From Wuchereria bancrofti (Eukaryota > Nematoda > Chromadorea > Rhabditida > Onchocercidae): a stretch of 64,000 bases of DNA. The notes beneath the pieces were generated by a model, which made no database searches, was not told where the DNA came from, and saw only the letters and a program-made list of their open reading frames with translations. Shown here in pieces: positions 1 through 12,481 of this stretch. How positions within the stretch are numbered: the stretch's first letter is position 1; every line of letters starts with the position of its first letter. A program made the translations under genes and the position numbers. The stretch spans positions 2,050,354 through 2,114,353 of the forward strand of contig SSBO01000009.1 of the NCBI GenBank assembly GCA_005281725.1, read 5' to 3'.

Positions 1-274
1 ACACCTGTAAATCTTTCCTATGCTGGAGACAACTCCTTTAGTGATTATCCCATTGAAAAATCATTTCCATTTTAGTGCATTCATACTGTGTTCTCTTTTA
101 TTTGATCACAATTGATCTTCTACGTCTTCTATGTATACTTAATGGATTATTCGGAATTTGCAAAAATGTGTGATTTTCTATCCTATCCGATTCGTGAAAC
201 GAGTGCGACAAGCGGCTCACGGCTCGCAGTATAACAGTAACGATGTTTTGTCATAAAAATGTTTCTTCAGGAAA
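1..274. other. 5' flank of the FAM50 gene
   Basis: No coding exon is recognisable here. The only clear signal is the pyrimidine-rich acceptor at 262-270 (TTTCTTCAG), four bases before the FAM50 start codon. Confidence 0.5.
262..274 (+). promoter_or_regulatory. Probable spliced-leader (trans-splice) acceptor of FAM50
   Basis: TTTCTTCAG ends four bases before the ATG at 275. No donor or upstream coding exon is evident. In nematodes an acceptor this close to the start codon is usually the site where a spliced leader is added. It could instead be the acceptor of an intron in the 5' UTR. Confidence 0.45.
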
Positions 275-2702
275 ATGTCTAAAGCAGACGAAGGACGTTT
301 GATTCATATCGCCAAGAAACGTGAACGTGCTAAGGAAGCAATCGAACAAAGACGGCGAAAACTAGAGGAAGAAACGAAGAATCGTAAGACTTCCTTCTCT
401 TTGTTAATAAAGATATAATGTCCACTTATGATTCGTGCCAATTTTTAAATCTATTTGTGCACGATGAGAGGATTTCGGTTGTTTATTCATTTTTGCTTCT
501 GTTTTTTCAGTGAAGTCAGGTATCACGACAAAATTCACCGCAAATTATGATGCTATAGAAGATTCTCTGAAAACAAGCACTGTTGGTCTGGTGACACTGG
601 ACGAAATGCGAGAAAAGCAACGGGATGTAGTTGAAGCAAGGTTCTGCCATCAGTTTTTACTGTGGATTACTCCGATGTTTTACACTCATAATATGAATAT
701 TTTTCAAAATTTTGATTATACAATAATAACAGCTGCAAATAAAGTTAGAACTGGAGTGGATATTTTGAGAGCCGAACGAGCAAGCTAGGATGTTGACCAG
801 CCGTTTTGGTCATAGGTCAAGGTAGAGTAGAATCTCATATCCATAATAGGAAATGCAGTGAGTGAGGCTATTGGATGTGAATTTTGATAATTCTGCAGGG
901 AGTTGCAGAGAGCGGCTGAAGGAAATTCGAAGGAAGCTATCAGAAGTGCAGCTAACGATAGTAAAGGCTGTCAAGTAAGTCCTAATATCCCTTCATATAC
1001 ATCATTGCTTTTACTCATCGTCATATTTAAGTGAGAAATGATAATTGTAATTTAACGGCTTGCATTCATCATATATCATATTTGTGGAAGTTATATGCTT
1101 GGCTCCATTACCATATCATCAAGGAACTTGTCTTTAGTTCTCGACTCACCATCATTCCATACTTAGATTTAGTGATCTTCCTGTGTATCCTTCCGGCCTC
1201 CTCAATTTTCCGTTCATTTTACGTATATTTCATGAATGATGTAATTTCAGAAACGAGTGCTTTCTTTTGCATTCAGTGATGAAGATGAAGGTGAAGAGGA
1301 TGCGGCGTCTGTGCTAATAGAGAAAAAAGTTGGCGTTTTGATGCTTATAGAACTTCGTTTACCACAAAGTTGCCAATAGATGCAGTATAATCTAATTTCA
1401 GCGAATGGGCATGGATCCAACGGTGGAGACAGCATTCCTTCCAGATCGTAACCGAGAAAAGGAGATGGCTAGGTTTTGTGTTCAGTTTGTGTTCACTTCA
1501 TTGGTTTTTTTACGACAAATTTTCAAATGAATATATATTAAAGGTTGAAGGAAGATCTCGCAAAAGAATGGCAGGCATTGCAAGAGAAAGAGAAAAACGA
1601 AGAGATCAACATTGCATTCGTTTATTGGGATGGCTCCAGTCATCGGAAGGATTTGAAAATGAAAAAAGGAAATACTATATCGCAGTTTCTTGTCCGGGCA
1701 CTTGAAGTAATATTTCATGCACTTTGTCATCGTCACAACTCCTTCCTCTCTAAGAGAATCACTGAAACTCACCAGTTCAACCATACTTTTGCAGTTACTG
1801 AAAAGGGAATTCAGTGAAACGCGGGCTGCTGTACCGGAGAGTTTGATGTTTGTTAAGGAGGATCTCATCATACCTCATTTCTACACGTTAGTTTTTGTCT
1901 AATTTCATACTATCAATGGAAAGATAATTATCAGAACAGAATCTGTTACCTTTACTACCGATATTTAATGCATAATAACTACACATCATATATTTTCCGT
2001 ATACAGAATCAAGAGAATAGTATATCATTATGCACTCCGTACAGATACATCACTGCAACATTTATTTGGACAGAATGTCATCGTTTAGGTTCCAAGACTT
2101 TATTGTAACGAAAGCGATGGGAAAAACTGGTCCTCTCTATGAATTTGATGCCGCAGGGGAAATACGGCTGAGGCAGGATGCTGCTGTAGATTGTGGCGAA
2201 TCTCATCCGGCCAAGGTATCATCAAAATCCAGAATGCATAATCAGTATCAGTGATTTCTTTGTTGGTTTTCATCTCTCTGCAGATTAGTTGAGAACCAAT
2301 TGATAATTTCAATACTGAAAATCTGTGTTATGATCTATTCAGCAATATCACCTTTAACCGATGCAGAAAAATAGAAGTTAATGTGACAGATCTGCTTCAT
2401 TCATATTTGTGCCTTGTGGTGTGTTCGGTTGATATGATTTTAAAAAAAATACTAAAAGACTTTTAGGCTTTAATGAGAATAAAAAGAGAATAAAAACTTT
2501 AATGGAGGAGCAAAAATCTTTGTAAAGAAAGCCCCCTTAAGTAGAATACAGTAAGAAGATCTAGTCCAGTCGATTACTTTTTCAGGTTGTATTACGAAGT
2601 TGGTACGAAAAGAACAAACATATATATCCTGCTTCTCGATGGGAAGCTTTTATACCTAACAAAGAATACAGACGAACAATCGATGATCTCACCACCATTT
2701 GA
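275..2702 (+). CDS. FAM50: FAM50/XAP5 family nuclear protein
   Basis: FAM50 proteins are conserved basic nuclear proteins linked to the spliceosome. Nine exons join in phase: 275-383, 511-640, 899-974, 1251-1328, 1402-1472, 1544-1706, 1795-1886, 2089-2215 and 2586-2702, giving 320 residues, close to the family's usual length. The N-terminus ([20 protein letters not shown]) is a charged helix. The family phrase [15 protein letters not shown] follows, then an acidic stretch (SDEDEGEED) and a core with [20 protein letters not shown]. Next come VKEDLIIPH and [20 protein letters not shown], and the C-terminal [18 protein letters not shown]. Exon 4 ends at a weak donor (GTTGGC), but the phase and family alignment require it. 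The start is the first ATG after a strong acceptor. The neighbouring b-subunit gene converges on it from the right. Confidence 0.93.
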
Positions 2703-3128
2703 AAACTCATGATAAATTTGTAGTGGTTTCGTGTTTTACGCCATGAATTTTACGCCAACATTTATTAATCTTTGACCGCTAGATTCTAAGTGTTTCGAAG
2801 GGGCAAAATATTTTTAACACAACTTGATCCATGTTCGTAGTCGTCACATAGTCCCACTATCCGCACTATGTTAGTGTTAGTATTATTAACTTCACAGTGC
2901 AGACTTCACAAGAAGCAGTCCACAGTAAAAAATATGGGAAAATTTTATTCACCAGCAGAGGAAATCATATAATTCATGCATACATATGAATATTCCTCCT
3001 TTCTAGTTTTTATCATATGCTTTCAAGACATTCGCACAATTCATTAGGGCTATCACGGTATATCTTAGTTTATAATAACGTCCATCAAGGCCACATGTAT
3101 CTAACACATACATAAAGAAAGATTCTAC
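2703..3128. other. Intergenic region between convergent genes
   Basis: This AT-rich stretch holds the 3' ends of FAM50 (+) and the ATP synthase b gene (-). A short phrase (CTTTGTAAAGAAAGCCCC) occurs at about 2518 and again at about 3133, the second time inside the last b-subunit exon. Nothing else is supported. Confidence 0.5.
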
Positions 3129-5469
3129 TTATCTTTGTAAAGAAAGCCCCTTGAGCTGTTCGATACAGGTATCCATATATTTTTCCTTAATGTTTTCCTT
3201 ATTATCCATTATCTCCGATTGGACCTGCAAATCTTTTTCATTGATTTACAATATTACAGCGATACTTTTGGGCAATGGAATAAATGTAGAAGCCGAGTTA
3301 CGCAATTTATTGTTAATCAGACAAAAGGTGAATCTCATATATTACCAAAAAGTGCATGAGATCTCACTAAAGCAGGAGTTACGGAAGGATTTGGGGTAAA
3401 ACTTACCGATTTGATAATCCATTTTAACATGTGGTCACGAGCGAAACTGTATTTTACAGCTTCCGTTTCTTGTAAATAATCAAGGCGACGTTTCATTTCA
3501 GTGGTCAGTCTCTCCACGTTTCTTCGATAAGTTGACTCTAATTGAAGGGCCAAATTCTCTTTAAAGATTGCTGGATAGTACTCCTTCACAGCTGCATAAG
3601 CACTTCTTTCAGCTTTTGATGTCTAAAACGAAATTCCAGCCTACAAAACTACTGTCGGAATCTTATCCGGAGTCTAGGTTATCTGCCGAAATTATTCCAT
3701 TTTTTCCTTTTTATAATGAAAGATCATTGCAGAATATTTCAATATAGGAAGGAACGTCAATAATAAAAAAATAATGCACTGTCAATACTTTATCACTGCT
3801 AGCACTGTGTCACTCATGCAGCATCTCACCTCCTGAACTTCTCGAACTGCTTTGAAGTTACTATCGATGATATCCAGGTACTTCTTTTCCACTTCTTTAC
3901 AATTTTCATAGAAATATTTATCCCATCGATCTGTAACAATCCGAATTGTAAATAAAAGAAAAGAAGATGGTAGATCTTTCCTAATAGCTATAAGGCGAAC
4001 TGTCCAAATGTGGAAAGTGGTGTAATAGGGGGAAACGAAACAACAGGGTTACACGGTTTATCACTTTGAAATTTACTATCATTTTCGCCAGTTTTATTGA
4101 ATGAAAACAGCAGGTAAAAAAAAGGTAACAGTTCCCTTTCGATACAACAAGCAATAGGCAGAAACATATAAAAATATTACATGAAGAGACATTAAATAAG
4201 GAAATTTGAGAGGACTCACAGTTGAAGGCTCTAGAGAATATGTAGTAGTAGAAGAGGAGGACTACGATCTTCATTCTATCGTGGGCAATCTCAAATAGCC
4301 CCTTCGTATGCAGAAATGCATAAAGCATCGCGAAGAATACATATGGTCCTGGAGAAGCATAAATTTACCAGTGTAGTATTATTAATGATGGAGAAATTAT
4401 TGGATTACATAATTGAAATTAATGGGAAAAAACTACCCACTGACATAGGCTCACTAAAAGCCAAGATTTGTCACCAAAATTAAAACGCACCGGTTTCTAA
4501 TGTGATACCAAAAGAATCACAAGCACTTGCATCAAATCTTACTATTTCAGAATACCGATCCGTCTACAACACAAATTTCAAAAAAATTATTGAGTTTACC
4601 AGATGTTCCGGTGTACTTATGGAAATCATTCATAAATTTGTCTGGCACGATCATAAGTCGTAATTTCGGCGGATACATACGCTTCACAGGATATGGATAA
4701 TTCACCTAAGAATAGCATCATGAAGCAGTGAAAATCATACGTATCAATATAAACATACATTATAAAATCCAATTGGATTCATCATACTAACAGAAGATAA
4801 GTATTCAAGGAACAGAACTACAAATATCTTTAAACATACCAAATCACGTTCCGGATATTCCTTGAAATCTTTTGGTATCTCTGGTAGAGGTGGGGGAACA
4901 TACTGTTTCCCGATATCCCTCATAAAGGATATCGGAGCATGCATCTCATCCTTCAGCGGGATTCCTATAAAACAATGACATGCTACGATACAATGCTAGC
5001 TAAGGAAATAAAGGTACTTGAAAGATCCGAATGCAAAAAGCATAATCTAGGAGTTCAGTAATAAAAACGATGTATTATTAACAAGCTTACCTTGAAAACG
5101 ACATTTCAATTTCGTGAAAAATCCAATTCTTTCTGGTACATCCTTCCTTCCTACTATATTGCTTCCTTGCTTCGCAGTGCTCATGAGAACACTAACTAAA
5201 GTTACGAAATATTACAAAATTTTATATCCATAATTTCAACTTTCATATCCCTCCTACATAAACCATTATTTCGATCAATTATCAGGAGCTCTGTTTTTTA
5301 TTCCCACTTCACTCAAACGTCGCAGTGACGCATCACTGAAATGACTGGCAAATCGATGAGAATGCTGAAGGGAAGGCAGTTTACTTGTATATGCCGGTTG
5401 ACTACGCCGTAAAATAGAAGCTTCCATGGGCCGAGTTCCAGCGGCCAATGCGTACCGATTCAGCGCCAT
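3129..5469 (-). CDS. asb: Mitochondrial ATP synthase peripheral-stalk subunit b (ASB/ATP5PB)
   Basis: Subunit b forms the peripheral stalk that holds F1 against the membrane Fo sector in the inner mitochondrial membrane. Eight - strand exons join in phase: 5469-5313, 5195-5091, 4964-4840, 4705-4600, 4348-4220, 3930-3830, 3622-3407 and 3224-3129, giving about 344 residues. Exon 1 (MALNRYALAAG...) is rich in Arg, Ser and Ala, like a mitochondrial presequence. Nematode-type phrases follow: YVPPPLPEIPKDF and PERDLVNYPYPVKRMYPPKL. The membrane region is GTSGPYVFFAMLYAFLHTKG plus a second hydrophobic segment. The long stalk helix includes NVERLTTEMKRRLDYLQETE, and the end is CIEQLKGLSLQR. The least certain point is the exon 1 donor (GTGAAG at 5312). 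Another possible start is the ATG at 5184 in exon 2, but that would lose the presequence. Confidence 0.9.
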
Positions 5470-7042
5470 CACGAATCACAATACGACAGAGTAAAATGCT
5501 GCAACATATTTGAATGAATGATGACTTGTTGTTGCGCGACGGAATGAAATATGCACGGGACAAAATGCAAAATAGAAAAACAATTAAAACAAATTATAAT
5601 AGATCATTCACTGATAACATTAAAGAATGAATATGGGCCTATTTACCAAATCCTTCTTAAAATCCAAGCTCAATTTTAAAAAGAACTTATGCTACTGAAT
5701 GATTACAAGTGAATTCAAAATTTGGAAGAGGATAGTTGTCACGATAAATGAAATAAATAAAGTAACACATGAGTATAAATGAATGAAAACAAAATGAACT
5801 GAAACACAGCTTTCTCAAAATGATGCATGTTAATACATAATAAACAATTTCTAGCCACAATAAAGACTCCGTCCTGTTTAGACATACTAACGCCAACATT
5901 AACGCGAAATGTACGACCACAAATGCAACACGTTCACGAAATAAACATATACGTTCACGGAAAAAAAAGATTCAAGTTCATCATAATACTCATTCAGCGT
6001 AATACATTTTTCTATTCCTCATACTTCTTCCCAAGATATAGTGTAGTGTCATTATCTCGGGATCTCACCGCTTTCCCGAACGGGATGGCCACAACGACAT
6101 CACTTCATCAAACTATACTGTCACCTTTCGAAGGAGTTAAACCGGGTAGAACTACGGGTAAATAACGAGTAGTAACGGGCAGTAGAATATTCGGATAGAA
6201 TAGATAACTCAAACCAGAAACTGTAAACAACTCGACTGTTCCCGAGTTGCCTGCCCACTTTGTAGCTCGGGTACGGCCGACCGCAAAACACTGGGAGCGT
6301 CTGCTGGATCGCTTGTATCGCTAATTGTCGGATTCCTTGAAGGTTTCCCAGAAATCGCTAGGACATTGCTTCCAATCTGTTGGGGGGAATAAGAATGCAT
6401 AAGCGAGATTTCTAAACAGGATTCCGGGAGAATAGCACCAAGTGGTAGTTCCGTTGCCCGCGTCCGGAAATAAACATAAGCGTGGAGGAAAATACGGAGA
6501 AATAGTGCCAAAAGTGGTAAGATTATTGGTAGGAATACGAGAAATTAGAGTAAGTTATTGTAACATTGGGTTAGCATTTAACGTATTACTCGAACTGCTA
6601 ATTTCTCCTCATAATTTCGACATTTAGTAGTACATTGTGACCCAGCACCTCTTATCTTCAGCATAATAGCAGTTAAAATTATACTAGCACTAATGAAAGG
6701 TTCAACAGGGACGTTAGGTAATTGAACATGGAGAAAAAGAAACTGGAAACTTAACCAAAACATAAGCAATGCTTTTATCAGTGTGAGTATCAGTGACCCA
6801 TTTTCATGTAAAAAGTAGTTTGTCGTTATCAAATTATTTAGTTGGTTTTATTATTCTGTGGACGATTCTGATATTTCTTAGTATACGTATAAGCCATGTA
6901 GGAAGTATAGTTTTTCCAATTTCTTGTGACTTATGGACTTTTCAGGTCCTTTTATTGGACTAAATGCAATTATCGCGATACTTACTGTTGACGTGTCATC
7001 GAGAAAACTCATATTTCACTTACTCTAAGTCGTAAAATTGCT
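5470..7042. other. Divergent intergenic region, b-subunit / GDPGP1
   Basis: This is the shared upstream region of two divergent genes. The part at about 6030-6480 is noticeably more GC-rich than its surroundings and has open frames on both strands (for example 6209-6511 on -). I recognise no protein family in it and could not link the frames with splice sites. It may be an unrecognised short gene or a promoter island. Confidence 0.4.
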
Positions 7043-10000
7043 ATGCTTAGTACTTCATCACAGAGCCGTCTGTTGGACTGCCCTATTCAGGTGAAATCCA
7101 TAAGTTAATGTGCATTGAGGTTATCGCAGAAAATTGCACTAGCTTGTATCTCGACAACTCTTTATCAGTTGAGGTTAAGGGAAGAGATAGAAAATTATAT
7201 CGTATGATTGGGAGGTACATTACTTGAGGTGTTGCTCGTGTAGTGAACATTGTGTTTTTACCATTAGTCGAGGATAGCTCGAAACAGTAGGATCAAAGCA
7301 TGATAGGAAGCTATGTCTTAATTACCAAGTTGTTCATTTATACTATCTTTGCAACAATTCAAATTTCAGACACCTGTTAGCCAAGGTTGCATTTCGTCCG
7401 CTTCATTATTCTCTTATTCGGCATCAGATTTTATTTACGATTTAAGAAATCCTCTATCAAATGATAATGAAGATTGCTCCAAAGTGAGTCAGTTCTTTCA
7501 GATGTAAACACACTTATTTTAGGACATTATTATATTGTATTAATATCAGTTTCTTATTCCAATCTGAAAGCTCTTACTTTAAATTGCAGCAGTGTTTAGT
7601 TATTTTTCTTTCAAATAAGAAGCACCAACCTGTTTATTTTGGTGCTGACATTGTTTTCCAAAGTATTACTTCAGCATAACTATATTGGGGAGGGAGAGTG
7701 TACTCAGTTACGGTAACATTTCTTCACCCTAGTTTTCTTCTATAATATTTCTCCGATAAGTACTTTGCTAATTTCTTCATATTACTTCAAAGAAAGGTTC
7801 ACTGAATTATTCAGATTTCATAAATGAAAAGCTCATTGCAGTTCGAAGATATACTTATATCCAGATGGGAAGATGCGGAGAAGTGTAATCTATTAAACTA
7901 TGATCTAAACTGTATGTACAAACTGCTGGAGGGTGAATTCAACTTTTCGGTACAGGTTTGTCACCTTGATTTCTAATCAGTTGTTAAGCTACTCCTGAGG
8001 ATGGTAAAAATGATTGGAATAGTCCAATGAAAGCTTCCATTAAGTTCAGAAAAAGCGAGATATGTAACAGTTCGAGCGTTTACGGTTCCATGGTGACATT
8101 GATCAGAAAAACTTGCCATACTGATTTTACTTAGCTCTTATAATTCTTTGTTCCGGTGCTTTCTGTTTTCGTCGTTTGGTTGGTCTACATTACAATAATA
8201 TAATAATTATACAATACAATAATATGCTATAATTCAATGGGAAAGATGATTAGATCATTTAAATTGTTTATTGTCCTAACCACTGTTTCCAAACTTGGCT
8301 TCAAAACTAAGGCTAATAAATTGATTGATGTCATGATATTAAGCATTGATATTCTTTGAGTGAGTCCGCTTTTATTTATCTAGTATTTATTGCAAGTTCG
8401 ACTGCATGGTACTACTTCTGGTTTGCAAAAGCAATACCGTGCAATTCTGGTCAACAGTATTCTTAATAAACCCAGAAAATTTTACATATAAGTGATTAAG
8501 GAGTCCTTGAGATTGAGGATAAAATGTGCAGGGTGAGCATGTGTCATTTTTGGAAACCTAATAATTATCATTCATCATTCTTAATAACATCGAGAAAGAA
8601 AAGTTTCTGCGTCGACAATTAGTTTAAGAGAAAGCTAGCGAGTCATGAAATTGTTATTAGCAATTGTTGCTGCACAATTTAGCCGAATTAACTGCAGTTT
8701 TTAGTGCAAAAAGTTTTTATATCTAATAAATAAATAGACGAATAAGTTAAAGAAAATCGATTTATTATCTTCAGCTGAATGTTGAACGTGGAGAAAAGAG
8801 GCGTAAACCAATGCATTTCCGTGCATTACGTGAACCTTTTAGTAATCTGAGATGGAATTTCACAAAACTGAAAGAAGATGAGGTCAGTTTGTAACCAACA
8901 TCAAGAATTAGTTATTGTCGTCTTTCACAATTTTTTGAAATATAATTCTCCACGGTATATATATATATCCCTTTTTGTTATAAATCAGCCTGTCATGAGC
9001 GATTCAAAATAGAACTTTCTTTAAGATACTTTTATATCTGCAACGCAAGGACCATTTATTAACCAGTGATACATCGGATTATCATGTTGTTGCAGTTAAT
9101 GCTTCACCGCTTGCAAGAGGGCATTCTTTGTTATTGCCATGCATAAATTGTTGTATACCACAGGTAAATTTTGCTCGACCTAACTGGAGATAGTATTATT
9201 ACTCAGAAAAGAAAAAATTTGGGCGCTATCCTATCCAGATGGTGTGGTCGTCAATTCTAAGTATATATTGTTTCTATTTTATTTTATTTACTTTTTGTTA
9301 TGGGAAATATGCGTAGTTATGATAGAAACCACGCATATTTCGCATAAGAACAAAAAAAAAAGAAAAGCATGACTTTCAGTTTTTAAAATGACCCATTCTA
9401 AATGAAACATTTTGCAGGTCTTATCCGAAGTAGCAGTTCGTTTGGCAACCGATATAATGCTGTTAGTGAGGGACAGTTCCTTTCACGTTTTATTCAACAG
9501 TCTTCTGGCGTTGGCTTCCATTAATCATCTACACCTTCATCTTTTAACCTGGCCATATGACTCTGATTTGATTAATCGTGTGAGCTTCTGCCCAACATCT
9601 TTGTTCCTTCATATCCTGTACTTCTTATCCTTTGTAGCACCTCTCAAGGCAAATGTAGTATATCTCTTATTATACGTATCACTGTTATACATGGTCAGTG
9701 AAGTATATCACAGTAGGATTCGCTCTCTAAATCCGCACATTATTTTATCGTATGTAACAAAAATTTATATAACACTGAAGTATCTAGTAAGTATAGCAAT
9801 AATATCGTAACTGATTTATAGAGGTGTGAACATCTCGTCGATAATGTATATGTAGTCAAGCGCCCGATATGGTTTGCGTATGCTTTTGTCATTCAGCTAA
9901 CTGGTTCAGAGCAATATGAAAAGTTCATTATGTAAGTCCAATACTTCATAAAAGGTGGGAAAGTGGAAGGACAGGATACTTGTTCATTTCCACCGTTCAC

Positions 10001-11189
10001 AGAATTTTCGCTCTAATTCACCAAAATTTTCAACTTCAGGAGTATAGCACGTTGTGCAGACTATCTGAGCACTCATGAAGTAGCGCACAATGTTTTTTTC
10101 TCACGTGCGCAACCACTAAGAACGTCTGGCGCTATTCAATCGGAAGATAAAACAAATGTACTTCCACAACTTGTCACTGCATACATTTTCCCGCGTGTTG
10201 CTGTTGTTGGTTTGTTTTTTTACATTTTTTTACAGTTGTAATCATCAGCTTTCTCATATCTTCCTGTTTTCTAAAAATTTTCCTGGTCTCTCTCAACTCT
10301 TCGTGCATTTTCTAGTAGATAAGGTCGAAGAACAATGGTGAAAGATTGAAGAGATATTTGTATGGCGCCTTCCACGTGCTTCTTCAAGATACTAAGAAAC
10401 TTAATTCTTGCTACATATTTTAATTCATTTCTTGTATGCATAATGAAAAGGTTATATTTTTGATGCTGAAGGTTATATTTTTGATGATGGCATTTTTGGT
10501 GTTATATTTTTGATATATCATGTAAGTAAATAAGCCTATTTTCAGGAGCCAAACCGGTGAAAAGTTTCGGTCCAGCATCTTTGGAACTCTCGGGATGTTT
10601 GACTGCTTACAGTAAGTATTTATCTGCTTTATCAATAAATAGTCGGTGATATTCTTATTCTATCGGACTATAGATTCTTTTCGTTGGCTTCTTTGCAGGG
10701 CAAGGTGTTGGAGTTAATTCATGCTTGGTACCTACAGTGCTTGCTTCAAACATTTTGCAGCATATCAGTTTTTCGACACAGTCACTGAAGAGGGAGTGCT
10801 GCGCACAATAGACGAAGAGGCAACATTGCCTGACTCACGGTTCAATCAAATTTGTTCCGAACTGAAACAAGTTCTGTCGGGAAAAATGCTGGTCGAGCAC
10901 AGTACCGCTAACAAGATCGAGCCGGTAGGTTTTATTGATGTTACCATGACCTTGTCTTGGATGAACTTGATTGCGCTTTTACTCTGGGAACTAGCTGATT
11001 GGTAGCAAGGAGTCAGATAATTGATCATAAATTTTCTAGCTATCATCGCCAGAGCTAGAAGAATTGCGCGATTCATTCCAAACATTCGAAATGCATTCGC
11101 CAAGGCGCTTCTTCCCTGCAGATGATCAACAATTTACATTCGAAGAAAAAGGAAAACCAACAAACACCAACCCAGGAACTTCTCTTTGA
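7043..11189 (+). CDS. GDPGP1: GDP-D-glucose phosphorylase (GDPGP1 / C. elegans MCP-1 type)
   Basis: The family phosphorolyses GDP-D-glucose to GDP and glucose-1-phosphate in the cytosol, probably a clean-up of mis-made GDP-sugar. Eleven exons join in phase: 7043-7090, 7370-7483, 7842-7955, 8775-8882, 9026-9163, 9418-9579, 9822-9931, 10040-10209, 10546-10611, 10761-10924 and 11040-11189, giving 447 residues. Diagnostic parts are NASPLARGHSLLLP, the histidine-triad-like active site NHLHLHLLTWP (His at about 211, 213 and 215), WFAYAFVIQLTG, and AKPVKSFGPASLELSG with the terminal helices. The central His is the nucleotidyl-accepting residue of this superfamily. Exon 10 must start at the acceptor before CATATCAG to keep frame. 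The short first exon (MLSTSSQSRLLDCPIQ) is plausible but has no homology support. The C-terminus runs past the conserved fold with a low-complexity tail. Confidence 0.9.
10433..10515. repeat. Short intronic repeat in GDPGP1
   Basis: Three copies of the phrase TTATATTTTTGAT lie in the intron between exons 8 and 9. The repeat is imperfect and looks like simple local duplication. Confidence 0.6.
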
Positions 11190-12481
11190 CAGTTCTTTCC
11201 CATGCTTCTGTTTATTATGATCCTTACTCGTTTGTGCCTTTCTGTGGTTACTGTGATGGTATTCAGCACTGTTGAAAACTTGTTGAAGATGTTGGAGTAT
11301 GCTTATAGATAGGTACCTTTTTATATCTTCGCCCTTCATTTTCGCTTCGATACATCACGAGCACTAGTTGACATGTTAAACAGATGCGCACACTGCTGAT
11401 TAAAGTGAGCATTTTAGTGGAAAGAACATGACTCGATCAAATGCTGAAGAGAGCAGTAGCACCGATACCTTCCGAATTGAAGGAATAACATGAGGAATTA
11501 TTACTGACAGCAGCAAACTCAATATTAGCTGATTTTGTGTAGTGTAATTTAGGACGCGAAACGCTTATTACCAGTTTTCATTTATTTATTTAGTGCCAGA
11601 AAGGAAAATAAAATCTTTTTATATTTTCTGCTAAAAGTACTGCGCTAAGGCGCACCTATTCTTTCTTCATTGGCCGAAATGAGTTTACCGCTTTATTTCT
11701 CACGGTATATCATGTTTTGCACTTGTAAAAGTGCCCTGTCACTTTTTACTACTGCTTTTCTTTGCAATAGGGAATAGTAAAAATTGACAGCCTTCATTAT
11801 CACTGGTGACATCATTTCTTAACTTCCGCGCTTCCTATGTTTAAAGTGCCCTCCTTTCAAATTCCTTACAGATACCAATTCTTCGTTTGTTCCCGCCGCT
11901 CTGCTTTCAATTTCATTTTTTGATTTCGAGAACTAGGAACTCCTTAAATATTAGGTCCTTTTATTTCCCATATGTGTGTGTCAGTATTATTTTCAGTCAA
12001 GGCCTATATTCATATGTGTATCGGTATTCCTCATCCGAAGTGATATATGGATCGATTTTAATAATAAATCTTGATATTCATACTTGAAAAATCATACTTG
12101 AATATCGTCGCTTCTCCCTGCTATGGAGAAGCAACAGAAAAACTGACAGATCTTCATTATTGCTCATGACATTACTTCAGAGACACTCAGGCCATCATGA
12201 ACTGCAATGACCCAACATGATTGCTGGAAATATTCACATCTCTTTTACAAGTTTGAAGATTCTCATCGGTAGCGGGTATTGTGCCTTTACGGGTATCGTG
12301 TGAGTAATTGCAGCACAATCAATTTGATGGTTTCCGAAAATCATCTAACTATAGATTGGTCCTGAAGTCCCGAATTCACAAATGTCATCAACGTATTAAG
12401 TAACTTTAAGAAAACGATAAGATACAGACATTGTCGTTCTGTAAATTAATAATTGGAACACACGAAGGATTTAACGAAGGA
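11190..12481. other. Intergenic region between convergent genes
   Basis: AT-rich, with no coding signal. A roughly 40 bp phrase around 11785 (TGACAGCCTTCATTATCACT...) recurs in diverged form near 12145, so part of this spacer probably arose by an old tandem duplication. Confidence 0.4.
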
